Shown: in pieces, positions 22,668-34,316 of the stretch
Layout: each line of letters starts with the position of its first letter
Numbering within the stretch: the first letter of the stretch is position 1
DNA from: Lentinus brumalis
Taxonomy: Eukaryota > Basidiomycota > Agaricomycetes > Polyporales > Polyporaceae
Reading direction: 5' to 3'
DNA: 64,000 nt
NCBI GenBank assembly: GCA_001792895.1
Contig: MARA01000018.1
Coordinates: forward strand, 744,001 to 808,000
The notes under the pieces: generated by a model
What the model was told of the DNA's origin: nothing
What the model saw: only the letters and a program-made list of their open reading frames with translations
Databases searched by the model: none
Position numbers and translations under genes: made by a program

Positions 22668-23085
22668 CCTATCGTCGATTGCAGCGCCAGCAGAGGGGCG
22701 GAGGGGCAGAAGATACGTGTCCACCTCCTGAATGCGGGTGGTGGTCCGCCAAGGCAGTGCGATTTCGGTGGGTTGTGGGACGTCGGGAGTCGGGAGTTGA
22801 GCGAGTCGACAGCGTGTATGTATATGTGTATTAGGCTGCCGTTGGGGGCTCGATGACGAGGAGACTGGAATCTTCGTGTTCGTTGTAGTATACAGTGAGC
22901 AAGGTGAGAAGTGAGAGGGTCGCACGTACACACCGGACAGGGGAGGAGGTCGTCGCGTTTCCTCTCAGCACGAGATACAATCATCATCTCGGCCCTCGGG
23001 CTGGACGCGTCGTCCGAATCGCCAGGCACTGTGAGTGGCCGCTGTGTTACTGTCGAATCGCAAGTGCAAGTGCAAGTGCCAATAG
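22668..23085 (+). repeat. Direct repeat flanking the phosphotransferase pair, copy 2
   Basis: Second copy of the segment at 19010-19335, same orientation, about 3.7 kb downstream, with substitutions and small insertions. It ends at 'gcaagtgcaagtgcaagtgccaat', where the hexamer gcaagt has one extra unit compared with copy 1. Confidence 0.65.
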
Positions 23086-23509
23086 GGTGTGCGGATACGC
23101 GGAGTGTGCGGGGCGCCCGATCACTTCCGCGACTATCAGCCTGTAGGGCTAGGGACATTTTTCGCGTGCGCGCTGCACTGCGGGTGTGCTTTAGAGGTAT
23201 AAGATGCGGCGGATGGGTGGGACGTACGTTGATTCCGCACCGTCTTGCGGAGCTGCGTTTTTTCTCAGAGTCGAACGACGCGCTTTGGTCTGTTTGCCCA
23301 CTTACCCGCTCAACCTTGTACTCTTGCTGCGCACGAAGGGTGCGTCAGGGCTGCAGCTTCCGCTTCACATCGCCGCGACACGTCGAGTTTCTGGCCTTGT
23401 CGCTGTGCGCCGCGACGGTTTACAGCCTCCACAGGCTTACCTCCTCACCCTCATTCATATTCACCCCCAACCCACCTGCACAACCCGATCCCACCGCATA
23501 CGCAAATCG

Positions 23510-23701
23510 ATGCGCCTCACCACACTCGCACTGACTTTGGTCACACTGGGATGCGCGGGGACGTCGGTGTCGGGCGCTGCCACTACGGAGATCGACATGG
23601 GGCGGCGCATGCCGTTCCCGTTGCGCGTCGCGGCGGCCTCGCCGGCGGCGCGTCCACCGCACGTAGGGGCGCACCCGTTTGCGCTGCCGTGGAACCGGTG
23701 A
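23510..23701 (+). CDS. Small secreted protein candidate (63 aa)
   Basis: Single-exon frame of 63 residues. Residues 1 to about 22 form a convincing signal peptide (MRLTTLALTLVTLGCAGTSVSG). The mature part is about 41 residues, rich in Pro, Ala and Arg, with no cysteine and no recognised domain. It is preceded by a pyrimidine-rich leader and a TATAAG at 23199-23204, rather far away. The nearest neighbours are the duplicated segment and the septin gene, which give no functional hint. It could also be a chance open frame; the signal peptide is the only positive evidence. Confidence 0.4.
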   Translation: MRLTTLALTLVTLGCAGTSVSGAATTEIDMGRRMPFPLRVAAASPAARPPHVGAHPFALPWNR

Positions 23702-24775
23702 AAATTGATGATGATGGTGATGTTTCTCTCGGGTCGAGGGTTTCGGTACGTCAGAGGTTGTCGTGTGTTGGGTGGGATGTTGTGCTGATATATGAACCAT
23801 TCGTCAGTGGGTGAAATTGTCGTGCGGATTTTTCGTGCTCACCGGGATGTATGGTTCCGTTCTTGGATGTGTGTTCTAATGTTTGGTTTGTGACGAGGCG
23901 ATGGGAGTCGGGTAGTTATACTGGTAACTGTATAGAGGGGGGATGTTGTAACTTGTTTCTAGTAGATCTGTGAAATGCACGCCGGACGTTCGCTCGTTCA
24001 CTCAGATGTCGGTGCTTGATGGTCGAGAGAGCGCGCAGCACCTGGACGCACTCGTGGTGAGGGTCTACCGAGGCAGTTGACCTACAGGAAAGTTGGAGGG
24101 GGATCAGCAGGGGCTCAGGACCTCAGGTTGACGTCTCTGTTGCGTGTTATTGTAGCCTCATGCCGGAGTCTCTGCTCTGTCCGCACATCCTCGCGAGCCA
24201 GGTTTTTTGCGGTATCGTGGGTACCGGGCTTGGGACGAAGAATAGAAGCAAAGAGCGGCAGTGGGGGTGGTCACGGCGCGGCAGGTCTCGCGGCGACTGC
24301 AGGATCGAGTACAGATCCTTGCGGTACCAGGCCAACCATATGTGTTGTCTCGTAGTGGTGCATGGAGAAGGCCGATTGAACGCTCTCGGAGCAGAGCTCG
24401 GTTGGTACGCGCTATGCAGCGTGAAGACGTACGGGACTGCTCGTATTACGCGTCGAGAAGAGGCTAGGAAGGAGTGCTGCTGCCACATATCGACCCTCAC
24501 GAGCTACTTCAGTCCGTGCGCCTGAACTAGTGACATAAGTAGGTGATGCTGAGAAGAGTGGTAGGACGTACTTAACAGTTGGATGGATGGTGGGACGCGG
24601 GATGGACTGGATCCGGGAGACATGGAAGGCAGCAGGCCATGCATGGAAGCGCCCGCTCTCTAGCCACGCGCCAAACACGGGCAAACAGGGCAGCGGACAC
24701 TGCGACCGCCCGTCTCTCTCTCCGTCCTCGTCCTCCTCCCCGTCGTCCCTCCCTGTCCTCTCCCCGTCGCTCGCT
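23702..24775. other. Gene-free spacer upstream of the septin
   Basis: No recognised coding region. The final 150 bases before the septin start (24650-24775) are pyrimidine-rich on the plus strand ('ctctctctccgtcctcgtcctcctcc'), as is common in basidiomycete leaders of conserved genes. Confidence 0.5.
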
Positions 24776-27067
24776 ATGGCTGCTGCTCCCTTCTCCGACG
24801 GCATAGGTATTGCCAACCTCCCCAACCAGGTGAGCCTCCACGCGCGCCCGTTGCCGTTGCCAGGCGCGCAGTGCACACCGACAGCTGAACATTCGTGTCT
24901 GGCTTGTAGAGGCACAAGATTGTTGCCAAGCGTGGGGCGCACTTCACGATCATGGTTGTTGGTGAGTCTCTTTCTTGCCTCTATGCTGTCTGGTCCGTGA
25001 GTCGCGCGGTGGGACGATGCACAACAGTACTCGTGCCACGAAGCAATCAAGCACCTCGCGACGTTGCATGCCTGCGCCCGCATCGTCAAAGTTGATTGGC
25101 GGGGGCGTACTTGTCTCGCCGTCAACGTCTTTTCATTACGTTGCGTATCATGAGCTCGGCGTCCACAGGCCATCGAGACTTGCCTGTCACGTCCCTGGCG
25201 GGGCGATTTGTTGGCTGAATTCTCGACTTGCGCAACGAACCGTATGTGGATAGCCCCTTGCTTGCATTGTACGAGCCACAACGGTTGCATGCGTGCATCT
25301 TGCTGCCGCGAAGTCTTGTGTTGCTCCTCCATCCCGTCGCGTATCTCCTCAGGCCATCGAGACTTCCCTGTCACGTCCCTGCACGGGCGACTTGCGCAGC
25401 GAATCGTATGCGGATAGCACCTTGCTTGCCGTTGTACGCGCGAGGACGCTTGCATGCGTGTATCTTGCTGCCGCGAAGCGGGCGCGTAGTGCACCACGTC
25501 ATTTAAGTCGTCGTCGTGGGGACTTCTCCGACTTGGAGAGCGTCTGAGCGACTGGGACCTTTGTCCGGCGGACTATCCACTCCGCCGGACAAAGACATCG
25601 AGCCCTGCACAAAGCGTCAGTGAAGGATGGCCTGCCTGGTCCTGCTCTCGCCGCCATGACCCACTCTATGGGCACCACGTACGCTATAGCTACGCCAATT
25701 GCGCGACCTGGAGCGACCTTTACCGCCACACGGATGCTTTGTACCCGCTGATCAGTGTCGGTACTCGGGAACGTCGGGGAGGATGTGGAGCGCGGGGCAG
25801 GCAGTGGCATCGGGGTCATGTACACGATAGTCCACCCAAATGCGCGGACTGTTCGCCAGACAGACATCCCAGTCGACCAGACTTTCTGCCGACTTGTTTC
25901 ATCCTCTGTCCGTTCCGTTGCGCGAGACACGATGCTGACCTGTCTTTCCCTCCACAGGCGAGTCCGGCCTCGGCAAGACAACGCTCATCAACACCCTCTT
26001 CTCCACCGAGCTCTCGCCGCCGAAGAACTACGCCAAGCGCCACCAAAAGCAGCTTGACAAGCTCACCGAGGTCGAGATCATCAAGGCCGAGCTCGAGGAG
26101 AAGCAGTTCAAGACAAAGCTCACCGTCATCGACACCCCCGGCTTCGGCGACTACGTCAACAACCGCGACTCCTGGGCGCCCATCGTCGACTTCATCGACG
26201 ACCAGCACGAGGCCTACATGCGCCAGGAGCAGCAGCCCGAGCGCAAGGAGAAGATCGACCTGCGCGTCCACGCCTGCCTGTACTTCATCCGCCCCACGGG
26301 CCACACCCTCAAGCCGCTCGACATCGAGATCATGAAGCGGCTCGGGACGCGCGTGAACCTGATCCCCGTCATCGCCAAGGCGGACACGCTGACGCAGAAC
26401 GACCTGTACACGTTCAAGCAGCGGATCCGGCAGGTGATCCAGGCGCAGGGCATCCGCATCTACCAGCCGCCGATCGAGGCGGACGACGAGGTCAGCGCGG
26501 AGCACGCGCGTGTGCTCTCGGAGGCGATGCCGTTCTCGATCATCGGCTCGACGGAGGACGTGAACACGCCCGACGGGCGCACGGTCAAGGGCCGCGAGTA
26601 CCTGTGGGGCGTGGCGGAGGTCGAGAACGAGAACCACTGCGACTTCCGGAAGCTGCGGTCGCTGCTGATCCGGACGTACATGCTCGACCTGATCTCGACG
26701 ACGGAGGAGCTGCACTACGAGAACTACCGGCAGGCGCAGATGGAGACGCGCAAGTTTGGCGAGCAGAAGCCGCGCAAGTTCGAGAACCCGAAGTTCAAGG
26801 AGGAGGAGGAGGCGCTGCGCAAGCGGTTCACGGAGCAGGTCAAGGCGGAGGAGGCGCGCTTCAGGCAGTGGGAGCAGCACGTGCGTATTCTGCACTTCTG
26901 TGTCCTTGCTGGGGTGTGTGTACTGACGTGTCATATCCATGCAGCTCATCGCGGAGCGCGACAGGCTCAACAAGGACCTCGAGATGGCCCACAGCGCGAT
27001 CAAGGCGCTCGAGGCGGAGCTCGACAACCTGCAGGTCGGCTACGGCCGCGGGACCGGCAGGCGGTGA
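24776..27067 (+). CDS. CDC12: Septin, Cdc12 type
   Basis: GTP-binding cytoskeletal protein that polymerises into hetero-oligomeric filaments at septation sites and hyphal tips. Exons are 24776-24829, 24910-24961, 25958-26880 and 26945-27067, giving 383 residues. The opening ISNLPNQ-type start (GIANLPNQ-RHKIV) and overall size match Cdc12. GTPase motifs: P-loop GESGLGKT at 36-43, DTPG at 94-97, AKAD at 175-178. The septin-unique element follows (CDFRKLRSLLIRTYMLDLIS), then an 80-residue charged C-terminus with the coiled-coil-like RFRQWEQH|LIAERDRLNKDLE. Introns are 80, 996 and 64 nt. The second, at codon 36, is exceptionally long for this genome but splices cleanly into the P-loop. Confidence 0.95.
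24962..25957 (+). other. Unusually long septin intron with internal tandem repeat and hairpin
   Basis: This 996-nt intron (GTGAGT...CCACAG) interrupts the P-loop codon Gly36. Other introns in the window are mostly 50-115 nt. It contains two diverged tandem copies of a segment at 25168-25313 and 25350-25477 (both with 'gccatcgagactt', 'cctgtcacgtccctg' and 'atcttgctgccgcgaag'). It also has a perfect 13-bp inverted repeat at 25560-25572 and 25581-25593 with an 8-nt loop. Open frames across it on both strands simply read the repeats. Confidence 0.8.
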
Positions 27068-30000
27068 AGCGTCGCTGTCGCCCCTTGCCTTGTTGTGTGT
27101 TACCCCTTGTGCCAAAACCCTTGCAGTTGTCTCGTGCCTCGTGTTACGTGTTCTGTGTTCTGTGTTCTGTGTTCCGTGTCTCGTACGATACCCCTCCGAC
27201 CGCGCTCCGCTCGTTTGCATACATATACAGTATCTCCGTCATTTGCTTGTTGTGTTTTTCTTCTCTGGAGTCTACCTCCGCTGCGTCTGTCTCGCGCTCC
27301 GTCGCTGGGCGTAGTGATATCCAGGATGTCTGTCGCTCGTTTGGCTTTGGCTTGTGGACCTGGTGGTGGTGGTGGTGTGGACAGTCCACTGTCGGGTAGT
27401 GTTGGTGGTGGTAATGGATAATTGTTTTTCTTGCCGTTGGATGTGTTGGGCTGCGTGAGTGTGTGAGGACAGCTGGTGGTGGAGACGAGACGAGACGAGA
27501 CGCGTCCGCTCGCGCTGTAGGTGATGAGCTGATGTCATTTGAATGAGGACTAGTACTAAGTACAGCATACTGCTATGGAACATGTGCGTGTGCGTGAGGA
27601 GACAGTCGACTCGTAATACCGCGGGGTACACGCTCCCTCCCGCCTTTCCGCGCGTCCACGTCTGAGCGATCCGACATCGCTGCAGCCAGGATCCGGATCC
27701 GGATCGTACTAAGAGCTGTGCAGTGTGTGCCCAGGCGCAATTGAGGAAGCGCGATGCTGTCAGTGTCAGTGCTAGACTGGACGGATAAGTATCCTGCGTA
27801 CGTGGTCCCCAATGCCGCATTCTGCGTTCCGTGGTCTGTGGTCTGTGGTCTGCGAGGGCAGGGAGACGGGCACCCGGCTATGGAGGTACTAGGGACGTGG
27901 GTGCGCGATGATAATCGACTGTGGACTGTGGTGCCGCTTGGTGTATCAGTGCTGGTGCTGGTGTTAAGTGGGATGGGGGACGTGGGACGTGCGTTGTCCG
28001 AGACGGGGTAGTGGGTGCGGGGTGGTGAACGTACTCTGCGACTATGACTGCGTAACGGCGACTACTTGGTATTGGTGAGTACTTCGGCGCTGGGTAAGGG
28101 GATTGGGCGGTCTCGACTCGAGGACGAGGACGAGGACGAGGACGAAAGAAATCTTCCACCGTCAGCGTCAGGTGCAACGGGGTCGTCGTCGCGGTCGCTG
28201 CTATCCCGGCTGCGGGTGGCGATGATAGCGAAAGGCGATTTGGGAGATGGGTGAGAGCAGCGAGGGGATGAGGAGAGCGAGGGGGCGGGAATGGGAGCGT
28301 GAATGGGAGCGGGTATATGAACATTATTTGGGCGGGTTGAGATCAGACGCGGTGTGACTCCCGTGTCAGGGCAAACTTGGGCGGGAGGGCATTCGGATCC
28401 GCGATGGGTGGGTTGGTTACGTTCACGCATTTGACTTGATGTGTCCGAACGCGGCAGGGTGCGCCGTGCCTGGGATGGTTGACTCGGAGGTCGTGCGTGC
28501 GGCGCGGGTGGAGAGAGGGTTCACGAACCCGGGTTGATTGTGCGATGCTTGCGCGTGGGGAGTGGGACGTGGATATGAGAGCGGAGAGGGTAAGAGTGAT
28601 AAGCCCCACTCCGAGTGCGAGTCGGTCGCCGGGAGGGCAGTGGACACTTGTTCACTCTGGCAGCTCAACCTGCTGCAAGCTTGAGATGTTGAAGCTCGCG
28701 CCGTGGTTCGAATTCGGAACTGGAACTGACGATGTGCCGTTGGCGTGATATCGCAACAGGGTTGCTTTCACGAGTCGTTCCGGAAGGGGCGCTGTCGGGC
28801 AGGACGAGCGCGAGGGGAATGTACGCTTGACCGAGGCGCGAGGGTTGGGGGTGGGAGAGCTGTGTTTGGACTTGTGTCCCGCTGCTGCGATACGCGTATC
28901 GTTTCGGGGCGTGCGGGTTGGGTTGAGTTGGGTTGTCGATCTGGCGGCAAGTTGGCGGGCTCGAATAAGGCGGAGGCTTGAAGCACGACTGGTGATGAAG
29001 GTGCGAAGAGCCTCGACTCGACGGTGAACGTATGTGATTTGAGTTATGAGGAGAGTCCAGCTGCGGGCCCGGGTGACGCTGTGGGGTGGATGGGTGCTAT
29101 CAACGGGGTTTGAGATGGAATTGCGCGAGGGCGAGTGCTCACGGTGTTCGTGCCCTGTACTCGATTCCGTGTGGTGACAAATTCGCGGGTATGAACACCG
29201 TCGTGGACCCATGGTGAGACTAAATGGTAGGGTATGTAAAGCGAAAGTGTTACATACCCGAGAACTCGCACTTGAGTAGGGGAGCTCGTCTGAGGGAGGA
29301 CGTGGAGTGAAAGGCCTGGTCGGCCCAGATACATCACCTTCACGGTTGTCCTGCCCGAGTCTCGCGCAGCCGTGTGAGGAGCAGGACTGAGGTGGACATG
29401 GTGCTTAGCCCTGCCTTATAACTCGACTGTCGAGCGTGTCGGGTCATGCCGTCTAACTGGCCAGAGTATGAGACGCATAGAGACCTGTAGTCCGTAAGTT
29501 AAGCTGTAGGAGCGATCGGAGACGTGGTCATTGTAGGTCATGTTCTCGGAGACTCCCGAGGGTACTGTCGACATCTTGGGCATCCAACACTCTGCGATCT
29601 GCACGCACTGCGGTACGAATGAGGTCAGGTGTCTTGGCTTACCGGTGCCTACAGGTCAGCCCGCCCAGTACACATTCTGAGAGTAAGGCTCAAGCGCGAC
29701 GTTGACGCCTGCAGCCGGGACTCGAGAGACGGTGTAGGACGACGACGAGTGAGCGGAGGCTCAGCGGATCGGCTCTCCGCGGGTCACATTGGTCCTAGGC
29801 ATGATCTAGGGCGCATAATGGACTGTAACCGCAAGTATCCAAGGAGTGCGATAAACAGGAAGAGGGAGACGGAAGAGGCAGGTGGCGAGTGATTAGAGTG
29901 GAGAATCAGAGAAAGTGGGGTTCGACGCGTGGGAGCTTTTTACGTTTTACGACAGTTGCCGGATGCAGCGAGCACAGCATGAGGTCAGAGTGGTGCCAAA

Positions 30001-30096
30001 CACGGCCAAACAGCGTTTGCAGGATATGATCGGCGTCTGTCTGCGTCCGCACTTGTCTGCAACGGCTGCATCCTCTGAATCGTCCTTCGTCCCGCC
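27068..30096. other. Three-kilobase gene-poor spacer
   Basis: No supported gene. It holds a 'gtgttctgtgttctgtgttccgtg' simple repeat at 27146-27180, 'acgagacgagacgaga' at 27485, a (GAGGAC)n-like tract at 28116-28146 and 'gggttgagttgggttg' at 28917. Open frames of up to 190 codons on both strands overlap, are Pro/Arg/Ser-rich and lack motifs. Confidence 0.5.
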
Positions 30097-32615
30097 ATGC
30101 CTCGCACAAAGCTCCCATCTCTGGCGGCTGCTCGCAGGCTCAACGTCGCCTCCACTTCCCTCGCCCCATCTTCGCTCGAGAACGTCCCCGCTCCGCCCCC
30201 CGACGTCGTCAGGTATGCAAAGCGCCGTCAGAAGAAGGCTGAACGCGACGAACGTCACGACATCACCCTCGCTCTTACAGAGGTCAAACAGTGAGTCCTC
30301 TTGTTCTCCCTACGCGTCCTCAGCCGGCAGCAGAATGCGATCGCACTCCCGGGTCCTCCGGTCCGCATACCGACGCTCCCCATCCTCTGACGCTAACTCG
30401 TTATCCGTTACGCAGGTATATGGGTGGCTTTACTCGCCCCCAGGACCTCCGTGCCTCCAGCTGGTACCCCGGCGGCCACTACATAGAACAGCGCAGGACG
30501 TTTGAGCCACCCCACGAAGACGCCTACCATTCTCGCACCGTATACCTACTCGAGGGTCGCTATCCGACCGTCTACGGTCATGGCCGCCAGGATACCTATC
30601 ATCGCTCCCTCGGCGTTTGCGTCGAGGGCGACCTTCCCCGCGTCGTCGAGCTCGCCAACAGCCCTCAGGCAGGTCATGACCTTATCGAGGCCATGGACAA
30701 CGCTCGCTGGCCGTGGGACAAGCCTCGACGCCCCAAGCGCGTCCGCTGGTGGGAAGATGGTGAGGAGCCCACCCAGCTTCGCAGACAGGCTCTCCATGGC
30801 GAGACGCCGGACGTCCAGGAGCAGCCGACGCGGCAACCCAAGCCGCGCTCCGTGCCGACAGAGCTTCTTTCTCTCGGTCCCACCCTCAAGGACCCACCCC
30901 AGATTCGCGCATTCCACACTTCAGCCGCCGCACGCACTCCAAACGAGGACGATCACAACTCGTTCGAGCGCCGTCGTCGCGACCTTCCCGCTTCGTCTTG
31001 GAGCCGGCCTCCACGTCCCTCGCAGGATGCAGACGACCACACCGTTCCGACATATTATGTTGAGCGCAAGAAACAACGTGATTCGATCTCCCAGCGCAAG
31101 GAGGAGGAGGGCGGGCTCATGGCCGAGCTCAATGCCGGTGTCCTCAGCGAGGGTCTTGCCGCGGAGACCCGTGCACGGGAGGAGAAGATCCCCGTCGAGG
31201 TCCGTCTTCCCGACGGCACCGTCGCCCACCCGAGCGGTTTCGAGCCCCCTACAGCCGAGACCGAGTTCCACCCCGTCGCCGCGAAGATTCCTACGGAAGA
31301 GCATGCTCTCCTCAGCACGGTCAAGCAGTCCTGGGACGACCGCGAGTTCGTCCAGGGCGGCGCTGATCCGATTGAGCATGACCCCGAGCACGAGGCCGAA
31401 TGGATTAAACGTATGGTCGCGGACGGTAGTGCCGGGCTCGTCACCGGCGTTCGTGATATCAACCCCGAGTCGTCCAAGGGTGCGAGCAGCCAGAGCCAGT
31501 CGTCACACACGTCGGCCAAGGAACGCAGCAATATCACAACCAGTGCCTGGGACACCCCGTCCCGCTCGAGCCACTCCGATCCCGATGAGGTCATTCCCAC
31601 CTTCTACATCGAGCGCAAGAAGCAGCGCGACGAGATCTCCCAGCGCAAGGAGGAAGAGGGCAGTTTGATGGCCGAGCTGAACGCTGGCGTCCTCAGCGAG
31701 GGCCTTGCTGCTCATACCCGTGTACGGGAGGAGAAGATTCCCGTCGAGGTCCGTCTTGCTGACGGTACCATCGCTCACCCGAGTGGGTTCGAGCCGCCTA
31801 CCGCCGAGACGGACTTCCACCCCATCGCTGCCAAGTCAGGAGACGTGCCCAAGCAGCCATGGATTGAGGTGCTGGGCAAGAAGCCCAGCGACAGCCGCGG
31901 GTTCCACACCAGCGCGGTCGCCCGCGCGCAGGAGGTCACGCTCACCCCGCTGCAGCGCACCCTCAAGGAAGAAGGTCTTCTGGAGCCGAACGAGACGCCG
32001 GCAGCGGACCCGGCTCTGCAGCGCCGTGCCACGTACCTCCCGACGCTGCCCAGTGCGCCGTTCTGGCGGCCGCTGCTGACGGTGACGCTGGCGACGCGTC
32101 CGCTTGCGAACTCGCTGGAGCGGCTGTCGTCGGGCCTGGAGCGCGGAATGCCGTATTTCGCTGCGATCGAGGAGGAGGGGCGGAAGGAGTTTGCGTCGTA
32201 CAACTCGCGGATGCGGAACATGCAGCTGAACCGGATGCAGGCGCTGACGCGGGGGATTGCGGAGCGGCTTGCGGGAGCGTATGGGGGGTTCATCGGGATA
32301 CGGTTTGGCGCGGGGGAGAAGGGGCGCGGGATGGAGGGGGAGGGGCTTGCGGACCCGATCCCGAGGGAGAAGCGGGTGGTGAAGGTGGGCGTGGGGGAGT
32401 GGTACCCGTTTAAGGAGGAGGTGAAGGAGCGGTTTTTGAGGGACGCGGAGGAGGGCGGGTATGCGGACGCGATTGAGGTGTTTGGGGTGGATGAGTGGGG
32501 GAGGCGGACGGATGGGAAGGAGTGGGCGGGGGAGAGGGAGAGGCGGGATAGGGAGGTGAGCTTTGAGGAGCTTGTGGAGAGCGAGGGGGCGGAGCTCGAG
32601 CAGGATGTGGATTGA
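30097..32615 (+). CDS. Conserved-looking protein of unknown function with internal 80-residue repeat
   Basis: Two exons (30097-30290, 30416-32615; 125-nt intron) give 797 residues. The N-terminus (MPRTKLPSLAAARRLNVAST) is basic and hydroxylated, like a mitochondrial presequence, and two 'FHTSA-AR' motifs recur later. Residues about 275-356 and 458-540 are near-identical repeats: ERKKQRD-ISQRKEEEG, LMAELNAGVLSEGLAA, REEKIPVEVRL-DGT, AHPSGFEPPTAET. The region between holds an acidic segment; the C-terminal quarter carries a helical stretch (MRNMQLNRMQALTRGIAERL) and an acidic tail. I recognise no enzyme motif. The codon use and strict frame of both exons support a real gene. Mitochondrial location is inference only. 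Confidence 0.75.
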
Positions 32616-33199
32616 GCCATCGCGATTGTGGTGGTGCTGTGCTCGTAGAGAGTCGGAGAGGGAGGGGAGGGGAGGTGATGGCGGGAGTGAGGCGTGCCGC
32701 GGGTGCTTGTTGGTTATGCCATACCACACTTCTCTGAGCTCGGCACTTTCGTTGACGAACGGCTGGGCTCATCTACTGACGAATCGAGTCTGAACACTTT
32801 TTTCCCTTTGAACATCATGTATCCGTTAGAACACAATTAACCTGCTCTTAAACGTCCACCTTGCGTCTGCGTCTGCGTCTGAAGCTTGTGTTTGCGTGCT
32901 TCGACTGTGTCGACATCCCTCGTCTGTTGATGCATTGATGTCCCTAGCTGCGCATTCGACGGCCAGGTGGACCTGTGGACCATTCCTGCCTTGGCCTTGC
33001 CAATGCCATGTAGTGCAACACTGCGTCGAACGTCGACGGCCCTCGCCCGTCTTCCGGCGTGCGGTTCGCCGTTCACAACTTTGGCGTTTTTAAAAAAAAA
33101 TTAAATAGCGACTTCCATGGAGACAATTGCGAGAGAGTGGGCGATTGTCGACCTCGAGTAGATACAGGACAAGACGACCCGTTACAAGCAGATCTGGAG
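32616..33199. other. Spacer between the repeat-protein gene and the CLF1 relic
   Basis: No gene seen. A (GCGTCT)n-like tract lies at 32862-32881 and an A-rich run at 33092-33106. Confidence 0.5.
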
Positions 33200-34105
33200 A
33201 GACCGACCTGGTCGTCGTTACCATTTGAGCTCGCAACGTCGAGGAGTTCCCTCCGACCTCCCTTTGCCTCGTTCTTCCAGCCCTTCCCGTTCTCTTTTCC
33301 CGTTCCTGTTTTAGTTGCCGTTTCTGCTTCCGTCCCCAGTCTCCCCTTGCCCCTGCCCAGAAGACGACTCGGACGAGATCCAGACGTCGAAGTGCCCGCG
33401 GATCTGCACGAGCCGCTCCGAGTCTTACAGCGCCCGAAGTCGATGTACGCCTTCCAGAGGAGCTCAGGCATCGACAGCGCGTGCTGCTTGATTCCGAGCT
33501 CGTAGGATCCGAATCGCCCGCACGCGTACACGCGTACACGCGTGCAAAGTCCGCGAGCTGCGCGAATGTCGAACTACAACTTCGACTCGGCCCAGTGAGC
33601 TTCGTGTCTCGCTATCTTAGACAGAACATAGGACATAGGACATACTTACCTCGATGTACTGCTGTTAGAGTTCCCGCACGCGGTCAAACTCGCGCAGATC
33701 GAACTCGAGCTGGATGACCTAGTCCTTGAAGAGGGCCTCCTTCGGGCACATCCCCATCCTAAGGATCTTGTGCGCAGCAGTCAACTGCAATTGCCGCACC
33801 TCGAACCTGCTTGTGCGGCACTATACGGATCGCTGTTGCGTGGTTCTGGCGTGCGCGCTCCTAGTCCTGCAGTCGTGTCAGCCACGGATCAGGCTTAAGT
33901 AGTACAAGCCCTCCACTCACCGTGCTCGAATAGCGCATAACATAGGAACATGGGAATATATACCGCCTCCAATACTCTGATGGCACCTGAGCGACCGCCC
34001 GCTCGTACACTTCCCGTGTTTGATTTGTTGCTCGCTCCTCTTCCGACGTCGCGCCCTCCTCCCACAAGTCCGGAGAGCGCCGTTGACTGCGATTTCGATG
34101 AACCA
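33200..34105 (-). pseudogene. Decayed, intron-retaining copy of CLF1
   Basis: The minus strand matches the intact CLF1 gene (about 44490-45950) in order. It has the segment encoding [18 protein letters not shown] and WRRYIF, an intron with its GTGAGT donor, the segment for [25 protein letters not shown], a second donor (GAGGTAAG), then [21 protein letters not shown], and finally the tail DVASSNG-DD. A stop replaces the Tyr codon in the 'DYERA' motif. A block of about 35 nt is missing near 33810, and about 550 nt between the 45265 and 45815 equivalents are deleted. Intron sequences are present, so this is a DNA-level segmental copy, inverted relative to the parent about 10 kb away. Confidence 0.85.
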
Positions 34106-34316
34106 CCTAGCCTTGTTATCAGTGGGCCTGCTCCAGAGCAACATGCAGCTGGGGCGATCTGTGAAGCATTCTGGTTGTGCAACATAGTCACACAACAACG
34201 GGTGTCACTGTAAACCATGTGTGAATACTCTCCGAGTCGAGTCTCCGTCGTGCAACGGTCATCATACAAATCGTAGTCTCTGTGAAGTCTCTGGTCCTCT
34301 AGAATAATGTCACCCC

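Noticed and set aside
24412..25497. 361-codon minus-strand frame upstream of and within the septin intron
   Set aside because: The protein repeats itself only because the intron contains tandem DNA copies; no motif or signal.
25816..27027. 403-codon frame antisense to the septin
   Set aside because: It mirrors the septin exon in Leu/Arg-rich form, a usual shadow of GC-rich coding sequence.
31775..32729. Long antisense frames opposite the 797-residue protein gene
   Set aside because: Low-complexity Ser/Pro or Leu/Arg reads of the coding strand, without independent support.
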